Of a stretch of DNA of 64,000 nucleotides, positions 12,612 through 22,637 are shown piece by piece. Where the stretch lies: NCBI GenBank assembly GCA_030279155.1, contig CM059037.1:28019001-28083000 (forward strand). Direction: 5' to 3'. Below the pieces are notes generated by a model that worked only from the letters and a program-made list of their open reading frames with translations, made no database searches and was not told the DNA's origin. Every line of letters starts with the position of its first letter. The first letter of the stretch is position 1. Both the position numbers and the translations under genes were made by a program. The stretch comes from Forsythia viridissima (Eukaryota; Streptophyta; Magnoliopsida; Lamiales; Oleaceae).

Positions 12612-12757
12612 TGTTATAAATCTAAAGAGAAACAAAGGAAAACTAGAGAGAATGCGCTGAAAAAAATGAATTTCATTAATAACCAGAGTCCTCTATTTAT
12701 AGAGGCTTTAGAGGCATAATAGTCATTTACATTTAAATATTATTTAATACTATAACA
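12612..12757 (-). repeat. 5' LTR of the minus copia element
   Basis: 146 bp, TGTTATAAATC...ACTATAACA on the plus strand, with the same TATA-like box as its partner. Immediately inside, the minus strand reads CGTTATCTGCACGAAG. This occupies the primer-site position but is not the common initiator-Met type. Confidence 0.9.
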
Positions 12758-12830
12758 AATACATCAATATCTTGAGAGTGAGAATTAGTGAATATTGAAA
12801 ATATATATTCAAACCATGAATCCCATAGCA

Positions 12831-12868
12831 CTAGCCCTAGCCCTAGCCCTAGCCGTAGTCCCTAGCCC
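12831..12868. repeat. short (CCCTAG)n array
   Basis: About six CTAGCC units with one G and one GT variant. It resembles a telomere-type hexamer but is not the usual plant CCCTAAA heptamer. Too short to mean an interstitial telomere. Confidence 0.8.
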
Positions 12869-13554
12869 CTATGAATCCACATATATTCAAACGATGAAAT
12901 TATAATTTTATTTGTGATTAGACCACAAATTAAATTTTCTAGTATAAAAAGCGTGACTTAAGGATCCAAATATAATTGGAGGGGTCAAAGTATTACACCC
13001 CCTATTTGACGAAGCTATATTGTTGAATTTATTGATCTTAAAGCATTCGTATTGGATGTGTTAATTTTAACTAATTAAATATTGTTATATAGATAATAAA
13101 GTGAATGTTTATTAACATATTTACATGTTAAGTTTACCTAGTGTTTGTCTATCACATTGGACTAATCAAATTTAGCTACACCACCTTCTATTCAACATCT
13201 CAATGTGTGTATGTGTGCGTGTGTTTCTTTTTTTGTTATATGTGAGATTGAAACAAGAAAAAAGAAAAAAGAAAAAAAAATTAAATGCTACGTCAACTAG
13301 CTAAAGTGCTAGATATAGTTAGCAAACTAGTTAATTTATGACATAAATAAATGTTCTTAAATAACATACTAATATATCTATTGGAAAGATAAATTTGACT
13401 ACTACCTAATACTGACACTAATAGTTGAAATTGTAGATGCTCTTAGGGACTAGGTTTCCAGATTAATTATGGGACAAGCAAGCTTCTTTAATTAAACTTT
13501 TTATTTCATTTATCAGTTCTAAGCTTTAAATGAACTAATAGTTTGTTTGACTAT

Positions 13555-13675
13555 ACTAAATTATAATTTAAGTTGAACAAATTGATCAAACATATTTTTT
13601 ATCCACACATTCCATAGGACTCACACTTATTACCCATCTATTATCCACATATTTCATAAAATCTACAACTTATAA
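13555..13675. repeat. dispersed repeat, copy 1
   Basis: About 120 bp sharing many words (AAATTATAATTTAA, TGATCAAACATAT, CACACATTCCATAGGACTCAC) with 61465-61585. Flanking text such as ACTTATAAGCACTAACT looks MITE-like, but I could not fix the ends. Confidence 0.5.
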
Positions 13676-13904
13676 GCACTAACTAAAAACTAATGGTTTG
13701 AATATAGTAGGGTCAAGAGTGGATCGAATCTGGATTCGAAGCATTGGAACTTGAATATAGAAGTCCATTTGACCATTTTACATCCAGCAACCCCTAACCC
13801 TGCTAATATTGCCAACCTCTTTGCGCAATGGAGATAGTAAGGTGAGAGGCTGGCAGGGCTGGAGGCAGGGAAAATGACGTTTTTTATTTTTTTGTTATTA
13901 GATG

Positions 13905-14480
13905 CTCATTCTACTACAACAACTAGGTTTCTGCTCACCACCACCGTCATTCGATCATATTGGGCAAATGTAAAGGGGTGTGGTTATCGAAAAATGGTCG
14001 ACTAGATGACCTCTCACGGTCAACCATATCAAAGGTTGGTTGTTGATCGTCCATGGCTACTAATAGAATGCAATCCGATTAGTGGACTCTTATGATCAAC
14101 CTTATCCAAATTATGATATCCACCTTAGATATTTATAACCGTTATAACCAATATCTCTAGATTGGTCCACATACTATAGTTTCGTACACCCACATTTCTT
14201 CATTAATGCCTAATTTTTAGAAAATGATAAGAGCTTGTGCTATACTTGCAATACAAAGATGAAGACACGCCATTAAAACAAGTAGTATAAATAAAGAGTC
14301 AGGTATGGGGACTACATATTTAGTTATTTTCATGTATATCTTGTCAAAGATATTCAAGCTTCTTCTTGTACTTACTCTCACGTTGGAGTGGCCACCGGGG
14401 AGAAGTCTCTCACCACATTTTGCAGGTTTTAGGCCATCTACACCACCGTCAGTAGAGGATGAGAGACAACACAAGTATCA
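13905..14480 (+). repeat. left LTR of the old gypsy element
   Basis: Matches 32340-32910 over its length in many words, e.g. GACCTCTCACGGT, ATCAAAGGTTGGTT, TAGATATTTATAAC, GATGAAGACACG and GATATTCAAGCTTC. A TATA-like box with ACTATAAATAAAGAG-type sequence lies near 14285. The right edge is set by the primer-site-like sequence beginning at 14481; the left edge is where similarity fades. Confidence 0.7.
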
Positions 14481-14588
14481 ATTGGCACCATTTGTGGAAA
14501 CCTTTGAGCACAATGGTCATGGCTAAAGTAAGAAAAGCTAGGAATGACAAAGCACAAGCAGCTCCACTGCTGGAAACTGAATCTGAAG

Positions 14589-14902
14589 TGTTAAATAACA
14601 GTAAACAATTGATCAGGGACCTCTGTGATTGAAAAGGAAAGATCAGGGACTGATATTGAATATATATTCTGCAGATTGGTTGCTGCAACAGACCTCATGC
14701 ATTTCCTGGAATTTAGGAACCTTGTTAGATTGTTTGATACGTGTAAAATAGTTATTAGCTAGCGTAGAATGACAAGGCAAAATCTGTTATCCATGCATTG
14801 TATAAAACTTCCATTGAATGAATGAAAAAGGACGCCAGAAAATATTCCTTCCTCCATTGTTGCCAATACTGATATCTTTAAGTTTTTTGCTGAAATCTAA
14901 CT
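14589..14902 (+). repeat. 5' LTR, Ale-like copia 1
   Basis: 314 bp, begins TGTTAAATAACAG and ends TCTAACT. The 3' terminus is CT rather than the usual CA, and the target duplication supports this edge. TATA-like TGTATAAAAC lies near 14800. Confidence 0.9.
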
Positions 14903-14914
14903 TGGTATCAGAGC
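14903..14914 (+). promoter_or_regulatory. primer binding site (initiator tRNA-Met)
   Basis: TGGTATCAGAGC directly abuts the 5' LTR and is complementary to the 3' end of plant initiator tRNA-Met, the standard copia primer. Confidence 0.9.
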
Positions 14915-14919
14915 CTTAC

Positions 14920-15906
14920 ATGACTAACACCAATTCAACACATAATTCAGCTTCAAGTTCTGTGGTATCTCCATTGTTGAGAGGTAACCATTCTTCACCA
15001 TTTGGAGTGAATCTTACCCAAACACCAGCAATAAAACTAGACAAGAACAACTTCTTGCTATGGAAGAACATGGTGATGCCCATCATCTGTGGTCACAACC
15101 TTGAAGGATTCATTCTGGGGACAAAGGTGTGTCCACCAGAATTCATTGCAGTTCAAACCATTGAATTTCAGACTGAAGAAAATGCCACAGTCTCTGCTGA
15201 GATGAATCAGAACCCAGAGTACAACAAATGGATGACTACTGATCAGCTATTGATGGGCTGGTTGTACTCCTCAATGTCACCAGAGATTGCCATGAGAGTC
15301 ATGGGATCTACTAGCTCAAGTAAGCTATGGACTGCCATTGAGAAAAGCTATGGGATAATGAACAGATCAAGGATCATTTTCCTCACTAGTGAACTACAAA
15401 GGACCAGGAAAGGAGCTATGAGCATAGACCAGTACCTGAGTACAATCAAACATTTGGCTGACAATCTAGAGATTGCAGAGAAGGTAATCTCCCAAACTGG
15501 TTTAGTCACACAAATTTTATCTGAACTTGATGATGATTATACACCTATAGTGGTTCAAATTAGCAGCAGAGAATCAATATCCTGGCATGAACTTCAATCA
15601 GTCCTTATGACCTATGAGAGTAGACTTGAACATCTTAACACCATTAAAACTGGAATGAGCTCCCTGAACTTGGCTAATTTCTCGGTGAATTTTGTTCACA
15701 AGACCCATAGCTACAGAGGTGGTAGAACTGGATATGTAGGAAGAGGATCTTATCACAGAGGAAATGGCAGAGGAAGAGGAAGAAACTATAGGCAAAACGA
15801 AAAGAAAGAGAGCTGTCAGATCTGTGGATTGAGTAACCATTCAGCCGAAAAATGCTACAACAGATATGATGAAAGATACATGGGAAGTAGACCAACTCGG
15901 TTGTAG
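14920..15906 (+). pseudogene. copia Gag, ends at an in-frame stop
   Basis: The likely start is the ATG at 14920 (MTNTNSTHNS); an earlier in-frame ATG at 14818 lies in the LTR. A DUF4219/UBN2-type core runs from about LDKNNFLLWKNMV through LWTAIEKSYG. A Gly/Arg-rich linker leads to a zinc knuckle C-x2-C-x4-H-x4-C (CQICGLSNHSAEKC). The TAG at 15904-15906 interrupts a frame that runs straight on into protease, so it is probably a mutated sense codon. Confidence 0.85.
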
Positions 15907-17410
15907 AATAACTCTCCTTCAGCTTATATTGCATCTCCAAACTCAGGTGATGACACATCATGGTTTGCAGACACTGGTGCAAGTCACCATGTAACTGGGA
16001 GCATGGACAATCTCCAAACTACTAAGGAATATGGTGGTAAGAATACACTAACAATAGGAGATGGTAAATCTTTAAATATCTCACATATTGGATGCACTCA
16101 ATTTCCTGCTTTAGACAATAAATTGCTTATGTTGAAAAATATGTTGATTGTCCCTTACATTAAAAAGAATCTGATGAGTGTCTCTAAGATTACATCTGAT
16201 AATAATGTGTTTATGGAATTTCACTCCAATTGTTGTTTTGTGATGGACAATCAAACGAAGAATATCATACTGGAAGGGAAGCTAAATGAAGGACTATATA
16301 AGTTGAATCTTCCAAACCAAATTAAAGAGTCTTTCTCTCCAAAAGAGCCTAGCCACTCAAATATCTCCAGAAGCAGTTGTTTTGTCACAGAATCTAGTCC
16401 TAGTGAGTCACAAAAGTCTGTAAAAGAATGGAGTACTTGGCATAGAAGATTAGGACATCCATCTGATAATGTAATGTCAAGGATTGCCAAACTCTGTAAT
16501 GGAAATTTCTGCTCTAATAAATCTAAAGTTTTCTGTGAATCTTGTCAATTTGGTAAATCTCATTCCTTGCCTTACAAACTATCTAAATCACATGCCACTC
16601 AGCCACTTGAACTTCTTCACACTGATGTTTGGGGTCAAGCACCCATAACTTCAACAAATGATTTCAGATATTACATTATATTCCTTGATGATCATAGTAG
16701 ATTCACATGGATTTATCCACTTAGAGCTAAGTCTGAGGTCTATAGTGTTTTTACCCATTTCAAAAATCTTGTTGAGAATAAATTTGACAGAAAAATTAAA
16801 ACACTTCAATCTGATTTTGGAGGTGAATACAAATCACTTAAAAACCTTGCTGCTCACCATGGAATATACCTAAGATACTCATGTCCTTATACCTCAGCCC
16901 AGAATGGTAGAGCCGAGAGAAAACACAGACATATCACTGAGATGGGACTGACCTTACTTGCACAAGCAAAGATGCCTCTACACTACTGGTGGGAAGCATT
17001 TCAAACAGCCAGTTTTATTATAAATAGACTACCCACTCCTATATTAAATGAAAATTCTCCTTTACAGAAAAAATGTTGATTACAAATCCCTTAATTTTTT
17101 TGGATGTGCCTGTTATCCCTGTCTTAGACCCTACCAAAAGAACAAATTTAATTTTCACTCAACAAGGTGTGTGCTCCTTGGGTTTAGTGGCCAGCACAAG
17201 GGATACAAATGCCTTAGCTCTACTGGAAAAATCTATGTGTCTAGACATGTGATCTTTGATGAATCAATCTTTCCTTTTGAGTCTGGTTTTTTGAACAAAA
17301 AGACTTCACCAGTTAACAACAAACCAGATGTCATTCTTTGCAATCTACCTTTCTATCCTCATCACAACTCTGAAGATGTCTACTCATATTCAACTGATAT
17401 AGAACTTTAG
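15907..17410 (+). pseudogene. copia protease and integrase
   Basis: In frame with Gag, the protease motif WFADTGASHHVTG lies near 15961-15999. A GAG_pre-integrase HRRLGHPS follows near 16440. The integrase core has LLHTDVWG (first catalytic Asp kept) near 16615 and QSDFGGEY (second Asp) near 16809. The third acidic residue follows in NGRAERKHRHI near 16903. A frameshift occurs at about 17065-17079 and the frame continues at 17048-17410 (FFGCACYP, FHSTRCVLLGFS). A TAG closes that frame at 17410. Confidence 0.85.
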
Positions 17411-19211
17411 AATGCTACTCAACCTGCTGATGATTCTTCAATTGATGAGTCCAATCATCAAGTGCCTTTAGAATGTGATAATTTAGTGCAAGAAATGGAC
17501 ACTGAACCCAACCAAACAGTTGATGAAAACAGAGGTACTATTTTAAGTGACAGACAACATCCTATGATAACTAGAGGGAAGGCAGGTATATTCAAACCAA
17601 AAGCTTAAATCAGTAAACAATTGGATACTAAGATGATCAGTGAAGATAGAGATCTAGAACCAAACAGTGTGAAGGAAGCCATGTTAAGTGATAAATGGAA
17701 GGCTGCCATGAAAGCTGAGTATGATGCACTGATTAAGAACAAAACGTGGAGACTTGTACCATTTTCAGATGACTATAAAATCATTGGCAACAAATGGATA
17801 TTTAAACTGAAGTATGATTCAGAAGGCAAGGTCCAAAGGCATAAAGCAATATTAGTTGTTAAAGGATTTTTACAAACTCCAAGTGTAGACTTTCATGAAA
17901 CCTTCAGTCCAGTAATCAAAGCTTCAGCATTAAGGGTAATTCTATCATTAGCTGTTTCAAGAGATTGGAAAGTAAGGCAAGTGGATATCAATTATGCATT
18001 TCTAAATGGAAAGCTATAGGAAGAAGTATACATGGTTCAACTGGAGGGTTTTATTGATAGGAACAAACCTTCACACATCTGCAAACTTGACAAAGCCTTG
18101 TATGGATTGAGACAAGCACCTAGAGCTTGGTATGAAAGCTTGAAGGGGGTACTTCTGGATTGGTATTTCAAACAATCAAAAGCTGATACTTCACTATTTT
18201 TTCTACTGAAGGATAAGACTGTTATCTTCACCTTGATATATGTTGATGATATTGTAGTAACTGGGAATAATAATGAAGTAATTCAAGAGTTCATACAGAA
18301 ATTGAACAAGAGGTTTGCACTAAAATACATGGGAGCATTACATCAATTTCTGGGAATTGAAGTACACAGACATGATGCTGGTATGCACTTGACACAAACT
18401 CAGTATATTTTAGAACTATTGAAGAGATTTGATTATGAAAACTTGAATCCATCAGAAACACCAATGGCTGTTGGAAAGATGTTGTCTAAAGAAGATGGAC
18501 AACCACTGAATGATCCCAAGCAGATACAAAAGTGCAATAGGAGGACTGCAGTACCTATGTTACACTAGGCCTGATATATCTTTTGCAGTAAATAAAATGA
18601 GTTAGTTCTTGCAATGTCCCGCTGATATACATTGGAAAGCTGTAAAAAGAATCTTCAGATATCTTAAGGGCACTCTCAAATAAGGATTATGGATCAAAAA
18701 AAGTGAGAAGACTGATATGAGAGGTTTTGCTGATGCTGATTGGGCCTTATGTCCTGGTGATAGAAGATCAACTGCAGGATATTGTATATATCTTCGTGAT
18801 AACTTAGTGGCATGGTCATCTAAGAAACAACATGTTGTGTCAAGGTCGAGTACAGAATCTGAGTATAGGGCCTTAGCTCAAGCTACATCTGAGATTTCTT
18901 AGCTACAGTCATTGTTTGGGGAAACCAGACTTAATCAAGAAGAAAAACCAGTGCTATGGTGTGACAATCAAAGTACTAGTGCTCTTGCATCAAATCCAGT
19001 GTTCCATGCTCGCACAAAACACATTGAATTGGATATTCATTTTGTTAGAGACAAAGTGTTGGAGAAAGAGTTGGAAATTAAATATATTCCATCATTTGAT
19101 CAAACGGCAGATTTAATGACTAAACCTTTATCTCCTTCAAGATTCAATTATTTGAAAAGCAAGCTTGGAGTGACTAAAGTCCCCTTCAGCTTGAGGGAGG
19201 ATGTTAAATAA
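17411..19211 (+). pseudogene. copia reverse transcriptase and RNase H
   Basis: RT starts in the piece at 17621-18019 (KNKTWRLVPF, KWIFKLKYDSEGKVQRHKA). A TAG at 18017-18019 is followed by the palm domain with LYGLRQAPRAWYE and LIYVDDIVV (catalytic YVDD, near 18238). A frameshift lies near 18540. RNase H pieces follow (FADADWA near 18725, STAGYCIYL, SSTESEYRAL, VLWCDNQST near 18951, and ADLMTKPL near 19110). Stops also lie near 17606, 18605, 18680 and 18899. Confidence 0.85.
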
Positions 19212-19515
19212 CAGTAAACAATTGATCAGGGACCTCTGTGATTGAAAAAGAAAGATCAGGGACTGATATTGAATATATATTCTACAGATTGGTTGCTGCA
19301 ACAGACCTCATGCATTTCCTAAAATTTAGGAACCTCGTTAGATTGTTTGATACGTGTAAAATAGTTATTAGCTAGTGTAGAATGACAAGGAAAAATCTGT
19401 TATCCATGCATTGTATAAAACTTCCATTGAATGAATGAAAAAGGACGCCAGAAAATATTCCTTCCTCCATTGTTGCCAATACTGATATCTTTAAGTTTTT
19501 TGCTGAAATCTAACT
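19202..19515 (+). repeat. 3' LTR, Ale-like copia 1
   Basis: 314 bp, same ends as its partner, seven substitutions, no indels. Confidence 0.9.
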
Positions 19516-19520
19516 TGAAG

Positions 19521-20460
19521 CTACAACAAACCACCTGCCATCAAAGTTGACCACCGCTGAGTAAGTAACTGCTTTGCAAAAGCTAAGTGACGACTTTGAT
19601 GGCCCAGTTCCAAAACCAGGCTAATAAAGCTCCACAGCCAGTTATGAATGCACAGCCGATAGGATCACCATCGGCAGCACCACCAGCACAACCTCTGGTA
19701 CCGCCTGAGTCAATTGAACTACCATTTCCAGGTCTTGAACATAGATTGGATGAATTGAAAAATCGTAAGTTTGAAGAGGCCATAGCTAATAAATGAATTA
19801 AACATGAGCAGTTGGTTTTGGATGTGAATCGTTTTTCTTCTGAGATGATGGCTATCCTATGCCAGATGATTTTAAGCTTCCAATGGCTTGACTTATCCGA
19901 TCGACCACCTATGAACATTCGTCGACCACCAGGTGCTATTATGTGTAGAGCATTTTCTGCCACTCTTAGACGTGGCAGAAGGGAAAGGGTGGCTACCATC
20001 CAAATCAATCTAATCAATATGGACATTTGATCACTTTTCTAAACACTTTGCCGCTTATTTTACTAGTAGGAAAAGGGCTAAGAAAACCACTAGTGGTCTT
20101 ATTCAATTGACTCAGGAGAAAGATAAGCTACTAAAGGATTTCATTGCTTGATTCAATAAAGAAACTTTGGGGATTAAGGTTCTGCATATATCAACTGTCG
20201 TAACGACAAATCCATGATGAATGGTACTCGTAATCATTCATTTATAATGTCACTATAAAAAGCCTCCCCGATTTTATGCATGAATTGTTAAGAAGTGGTG
20301 ATAAGTATATCAATGCAAAGAAAACCTTCATGACAACCAAAAACTCTAAGAGAGTGTAGAGAGCCCAAGTCTATCAAAATGAAGCCTCTTGATGAGTCTA
20401 AATATGTAATATTCTATAACATGCTTCTACCGAAAACAAAAGTGGTAGAACTTACTTAAA
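19521..20460 (+). pseudogene. gypsy Gag of the old element, second part
   Basis: This continues the Gag that begins at about 14500-14588 and is split by the copia element at 14589-19515. In shifting frames it shows a polar Pro/Gln-rich N-terminal part (19587-19796), then MPDDFKLP (near 19860), the conserved start of the plant gypsy Gag core. Later come DFIARFNKETLGI (near 20135) and a MHELL-x5-KYINA motif (near 20275). Stops and frameshifts are frequent. It ends where the copia LTR at 20501 begins. Confidence 0.7.
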
Positions 20461-20500
20461 AACCCAAGATCAGTAGGTTGAATCACTTGGCTTGTTTACT

Positions 20501-20807
20501 TGTTACGATTCGATCAAAACGCTACTTTTTGGTCCAGAAACTCAATCACAATGGAAAGAGTTTAATCTCCACAATCCAAGAATCGATTATAAGATATTTT
20601 TCAACCCTCCAACTTCAAGTATTCTTCACATCCGAATTTAAATTCCATTTAATGATTATTTTTTGATGTGTGGGAGTTGCATGGAGGTTATATGAGGTGG
20701 GGACTTAAGTTTTAAATTTAAACCTTAACTCCTCCCTCCAAAATCATTTCCATATAACTTGGGTCGGGTTGGGTCAACCTATATGGACGATCCGTTTTAT
20801 TCTAACA
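20501..20807 (-). repeat. 3' LTR of the copia fragment
   Basis: About 307 bp with inverted ends TGTTACG and TTCTAACA. No second copy exists in the window, so the distal edge (20501) rests on the terminal TG/CA alone. Confidence 0.6.
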
Positions 20808-21869
20808 TCTCCCACTTGTACATGATGGCGTTGACCTAAATATAATATAATATCAATTAGATTTATCTCAATATCTCAAAGTTCATACTGGTAAATGGAT
20901 CGTGCAACTAGCGAGTTTATTAAAGAGCAGACAACGCCATACACCTGTTAAGGATATATAGTAGCTCTACTAGAGGAAATACTTTTCTCGCTATACCCCA
21001 AATTATTTTCCAACATTAATTCAAGTATTTTCAATCCCTCAAATATTTATGGAACATACTTAAACTACATACGTAATTCTTGCATTCATAATTGTGTTAA
21101 AAATCCTACATGGTCAACACAATTATCCGGCCGGTGAATACAAATAGAAATGTTGGTCAAAATAATTTTCCTTTCCTACTCAAATTCTTCAACTTTAAAT
21201 TAGTTGCTTTCCTAGACATGTTCCATCAAACCGAATCAATCATAGTTATTGGCAACATGCTAAAGTAGCAACACTGAAATAAAATCTTGAGAAAATAGTC
21301 AAAAGTCATAAGGGTATATATTAGGTTATGTAAACCATGGGGTCTTACACAATGAGAAAGCAGGGATCCATTCACTCATTTATCCCATATTGGTCGTAAA
21401 AGCACACACGGTATGAAACACGTGCTACGGTGTTTTCTCCCTTTTCAAGGCATATGTCATATTCTATAATTTAAAACACACCGTACATATTTTAATTCAG
21501 GTATCCTTGACTTGAATTCTCCTTATATTCATTTTTCAAAGCAAACTTAATCGAGAACTCAATCTGGCTACTAAAACAGGTATAACGGATACTGAAATCT
21601 ATTTCGATTACTTATAGTAATCTCATCTCGATATCTCATCAAGGCGACCAGATCATGTACAAAACATAATCACTTCGTCTCATCCCAGCACAACCTAAAA
21701 TTATCTGAGGTGATTGCTCGTGTAAGTGAGCCAATCTCAACCTGTCTGACATACTTTCTGTGTGCATAAAAATCAATCATATTTTAATCACAACAATAGA
21801 TTCCACATAATATATGAACTCAAAAGCATAGTTCATTAATGAACATTCAAGAGTTTACAATATACGTAA
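20808..21869. other. copia 3' untranslated interior
   Basis: About 1 kb between the 3' LTR and RNase H of the copia fragment, on the element's 3' side. No ORF or other structure recognised; some plant copia lineages have long 3' untranslated regions here. Confidence 0.5.
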
Positions 21870-22217
21870 CTAAATTCTATGCAATCCTAGAGATTTGACA
21901 TGAGTCATAAAGACATCTCTAGGTGTCAATTTGATAAGTGGATCAGCTACCATATTATGCATAGAAATGTACTGCAAAGTCACTTCTTTCTTTGCTATGA
22001 TGTCTCTTACAAAATTATATTTTGTATCAATATGTTTGGTTATGCTGTGATGCTTTGGATCCTTCGTATATACAATAGCAGCCTGACTATCACAATAAAT
22101 CAACGTAGGTCCTATATCACCACTAAGGACTCTTAGATGCTGAAAAAATCTTTTTATCCAAACAACTTCTTGTACTGCTGAAGCACAAGCCACAAATTTT
22201 GCCTCCATTGTAAACAA
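21870..22217 (-). pseudogene. copia RNase H C-terminal fragment
   Basis: 115 codons open on the minus strand. MEAKFVACASAVQEVVWIKR is the RNase H helix containing the catalytic Glu, and LIYCDSQAAI has the next catalytic Asp. KHIDTKYNFVRDII and ADPLIKLTPRDVF close the domain. It starts abruptly at 22217, so the upstream Asp strand is lost. Confidence 0.85.
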
Positions 22218-22235
22218 GGAAGATTTTGGGTTTAA

Positions 22236-22616
22236 ATTTCTGGCGACGTTTTGGAAGATTTTGGCATTTTTTGGATTAGTTTTGGCACATTTTCGTGTAT
22301 TAGACTTGATTATCTATATATATAAATGATTTTCATGTTGAAAAACATATGATTAACATCAAATACAATTATCTACATCCAAATTAAAGTTCAAATCTCA
22401 ATTTTTCAAAAGTGTTCTTCAAGTTCTTTTTACTTGATTTGAACTTGAATTATAGGTTTGATTACTCATGTAAAATATTTGCCTTTAAAAGCCTTCAAGC
22501 ACTTATCTCGGTGGTGGCAAATATTGTTTCAGGATAGCAATTCAAAATCGTGTTCAAACCCTTTCTTTGGTAAATTAATTTTCTTGTTTTGTTCTTCATC
22601 CTCTTTTTGTTCAATA
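22236..22616 (+). repeat. left LTR of Tork-like element, 5'-truncated
   Basis: About 380 bp matching 31211-31605 closely (GACGTTTTGGAAGATTTTGG, TAGACTTGATTATCTATATA). The first ~190 bp of the LTR (without the MITE) are absent. Confidence 0.8.
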
Positions 22617-22637
22617 ATCTCAAACGATATTTTCGTG

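Larger units (their letters stand above)
6600..12757 (-). mobile_element. Ty1/copia element with ~150-bp LTRs, complete but decayed
   Basis: LTRs at 6600-6751 and 12612-12757 bound a 5.86-kb interior. A perfect 5-bp target duplication AATAC lies at 6595-6599 and 12758-12762. Reading on the minus strand the order is LTR, a 1.1-kb leader, Gag, protease, integrase, reverse transcriptase, RNase H, LTR, i.e. the copia gene order (integrase before RT). Stops and frameshifts break all ORFs. The short LTRs and the Gag opening (KLEFVALNISGKNY) suggest a Bianca- or Ale-like plant lineage, but I cannot settle which. Confidence 0.9.
12758..13904. other. Intergenic, AT-rich, small repeats only
   Basis: No gene seen. 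It contains a CCCTAG-type hexamer array (12831-12868), a TG/A-rich patch near 13200-13290, and at about 13555-13675 a copy of a dispersed repeat that recurs near 61465-61585. Confidence 0.6.
14589..19515 (+). mobile_element. Ale/RE1-like Ty1/copia element, complete, recent
   Basis: Two 314-bp LTRs (14589-14902, 19202-19515) differ at 7 positions by my count (about 97.8 percent identical). The 5-bp target duplication TGAAG lies at 14584-14588 and 19516-19520. A perfect initiator-Met primer site TGGTATCAGAGC starts at 14903, and a purine tract CTTGAGGGAGGA precedes the 3' LTR. Gag and pol share one frame apart from stops and frameshifts. It is inserted in the Gag region of the old gypsy element. 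Confidence 0.95.
20501..22217 (-). mobile_element. copia 3' fragment (LTR + RNase H)
   Basis: A minus-strand copia remnant. The 3' LTR is at 20501-20807, next to a purine tract (AAGTGGGAGA on the minus strand) at about 20808-20818. RNase H is at 21870-22217. Everything 5' of RNase H is gone: sequence changes at about 22218-22236 into the truncated LTR of the Tork-like element. The AAGTGGGAGA-TGTTAG junction is the usual shape of plant copia 3' LTR borders. Confidence 0.75.

Noticed and set aside
12831..12868. Interstitial telomere
   Set aside because: Units are CCCTAG, not CCCTAAA, and only about six; no longer array.
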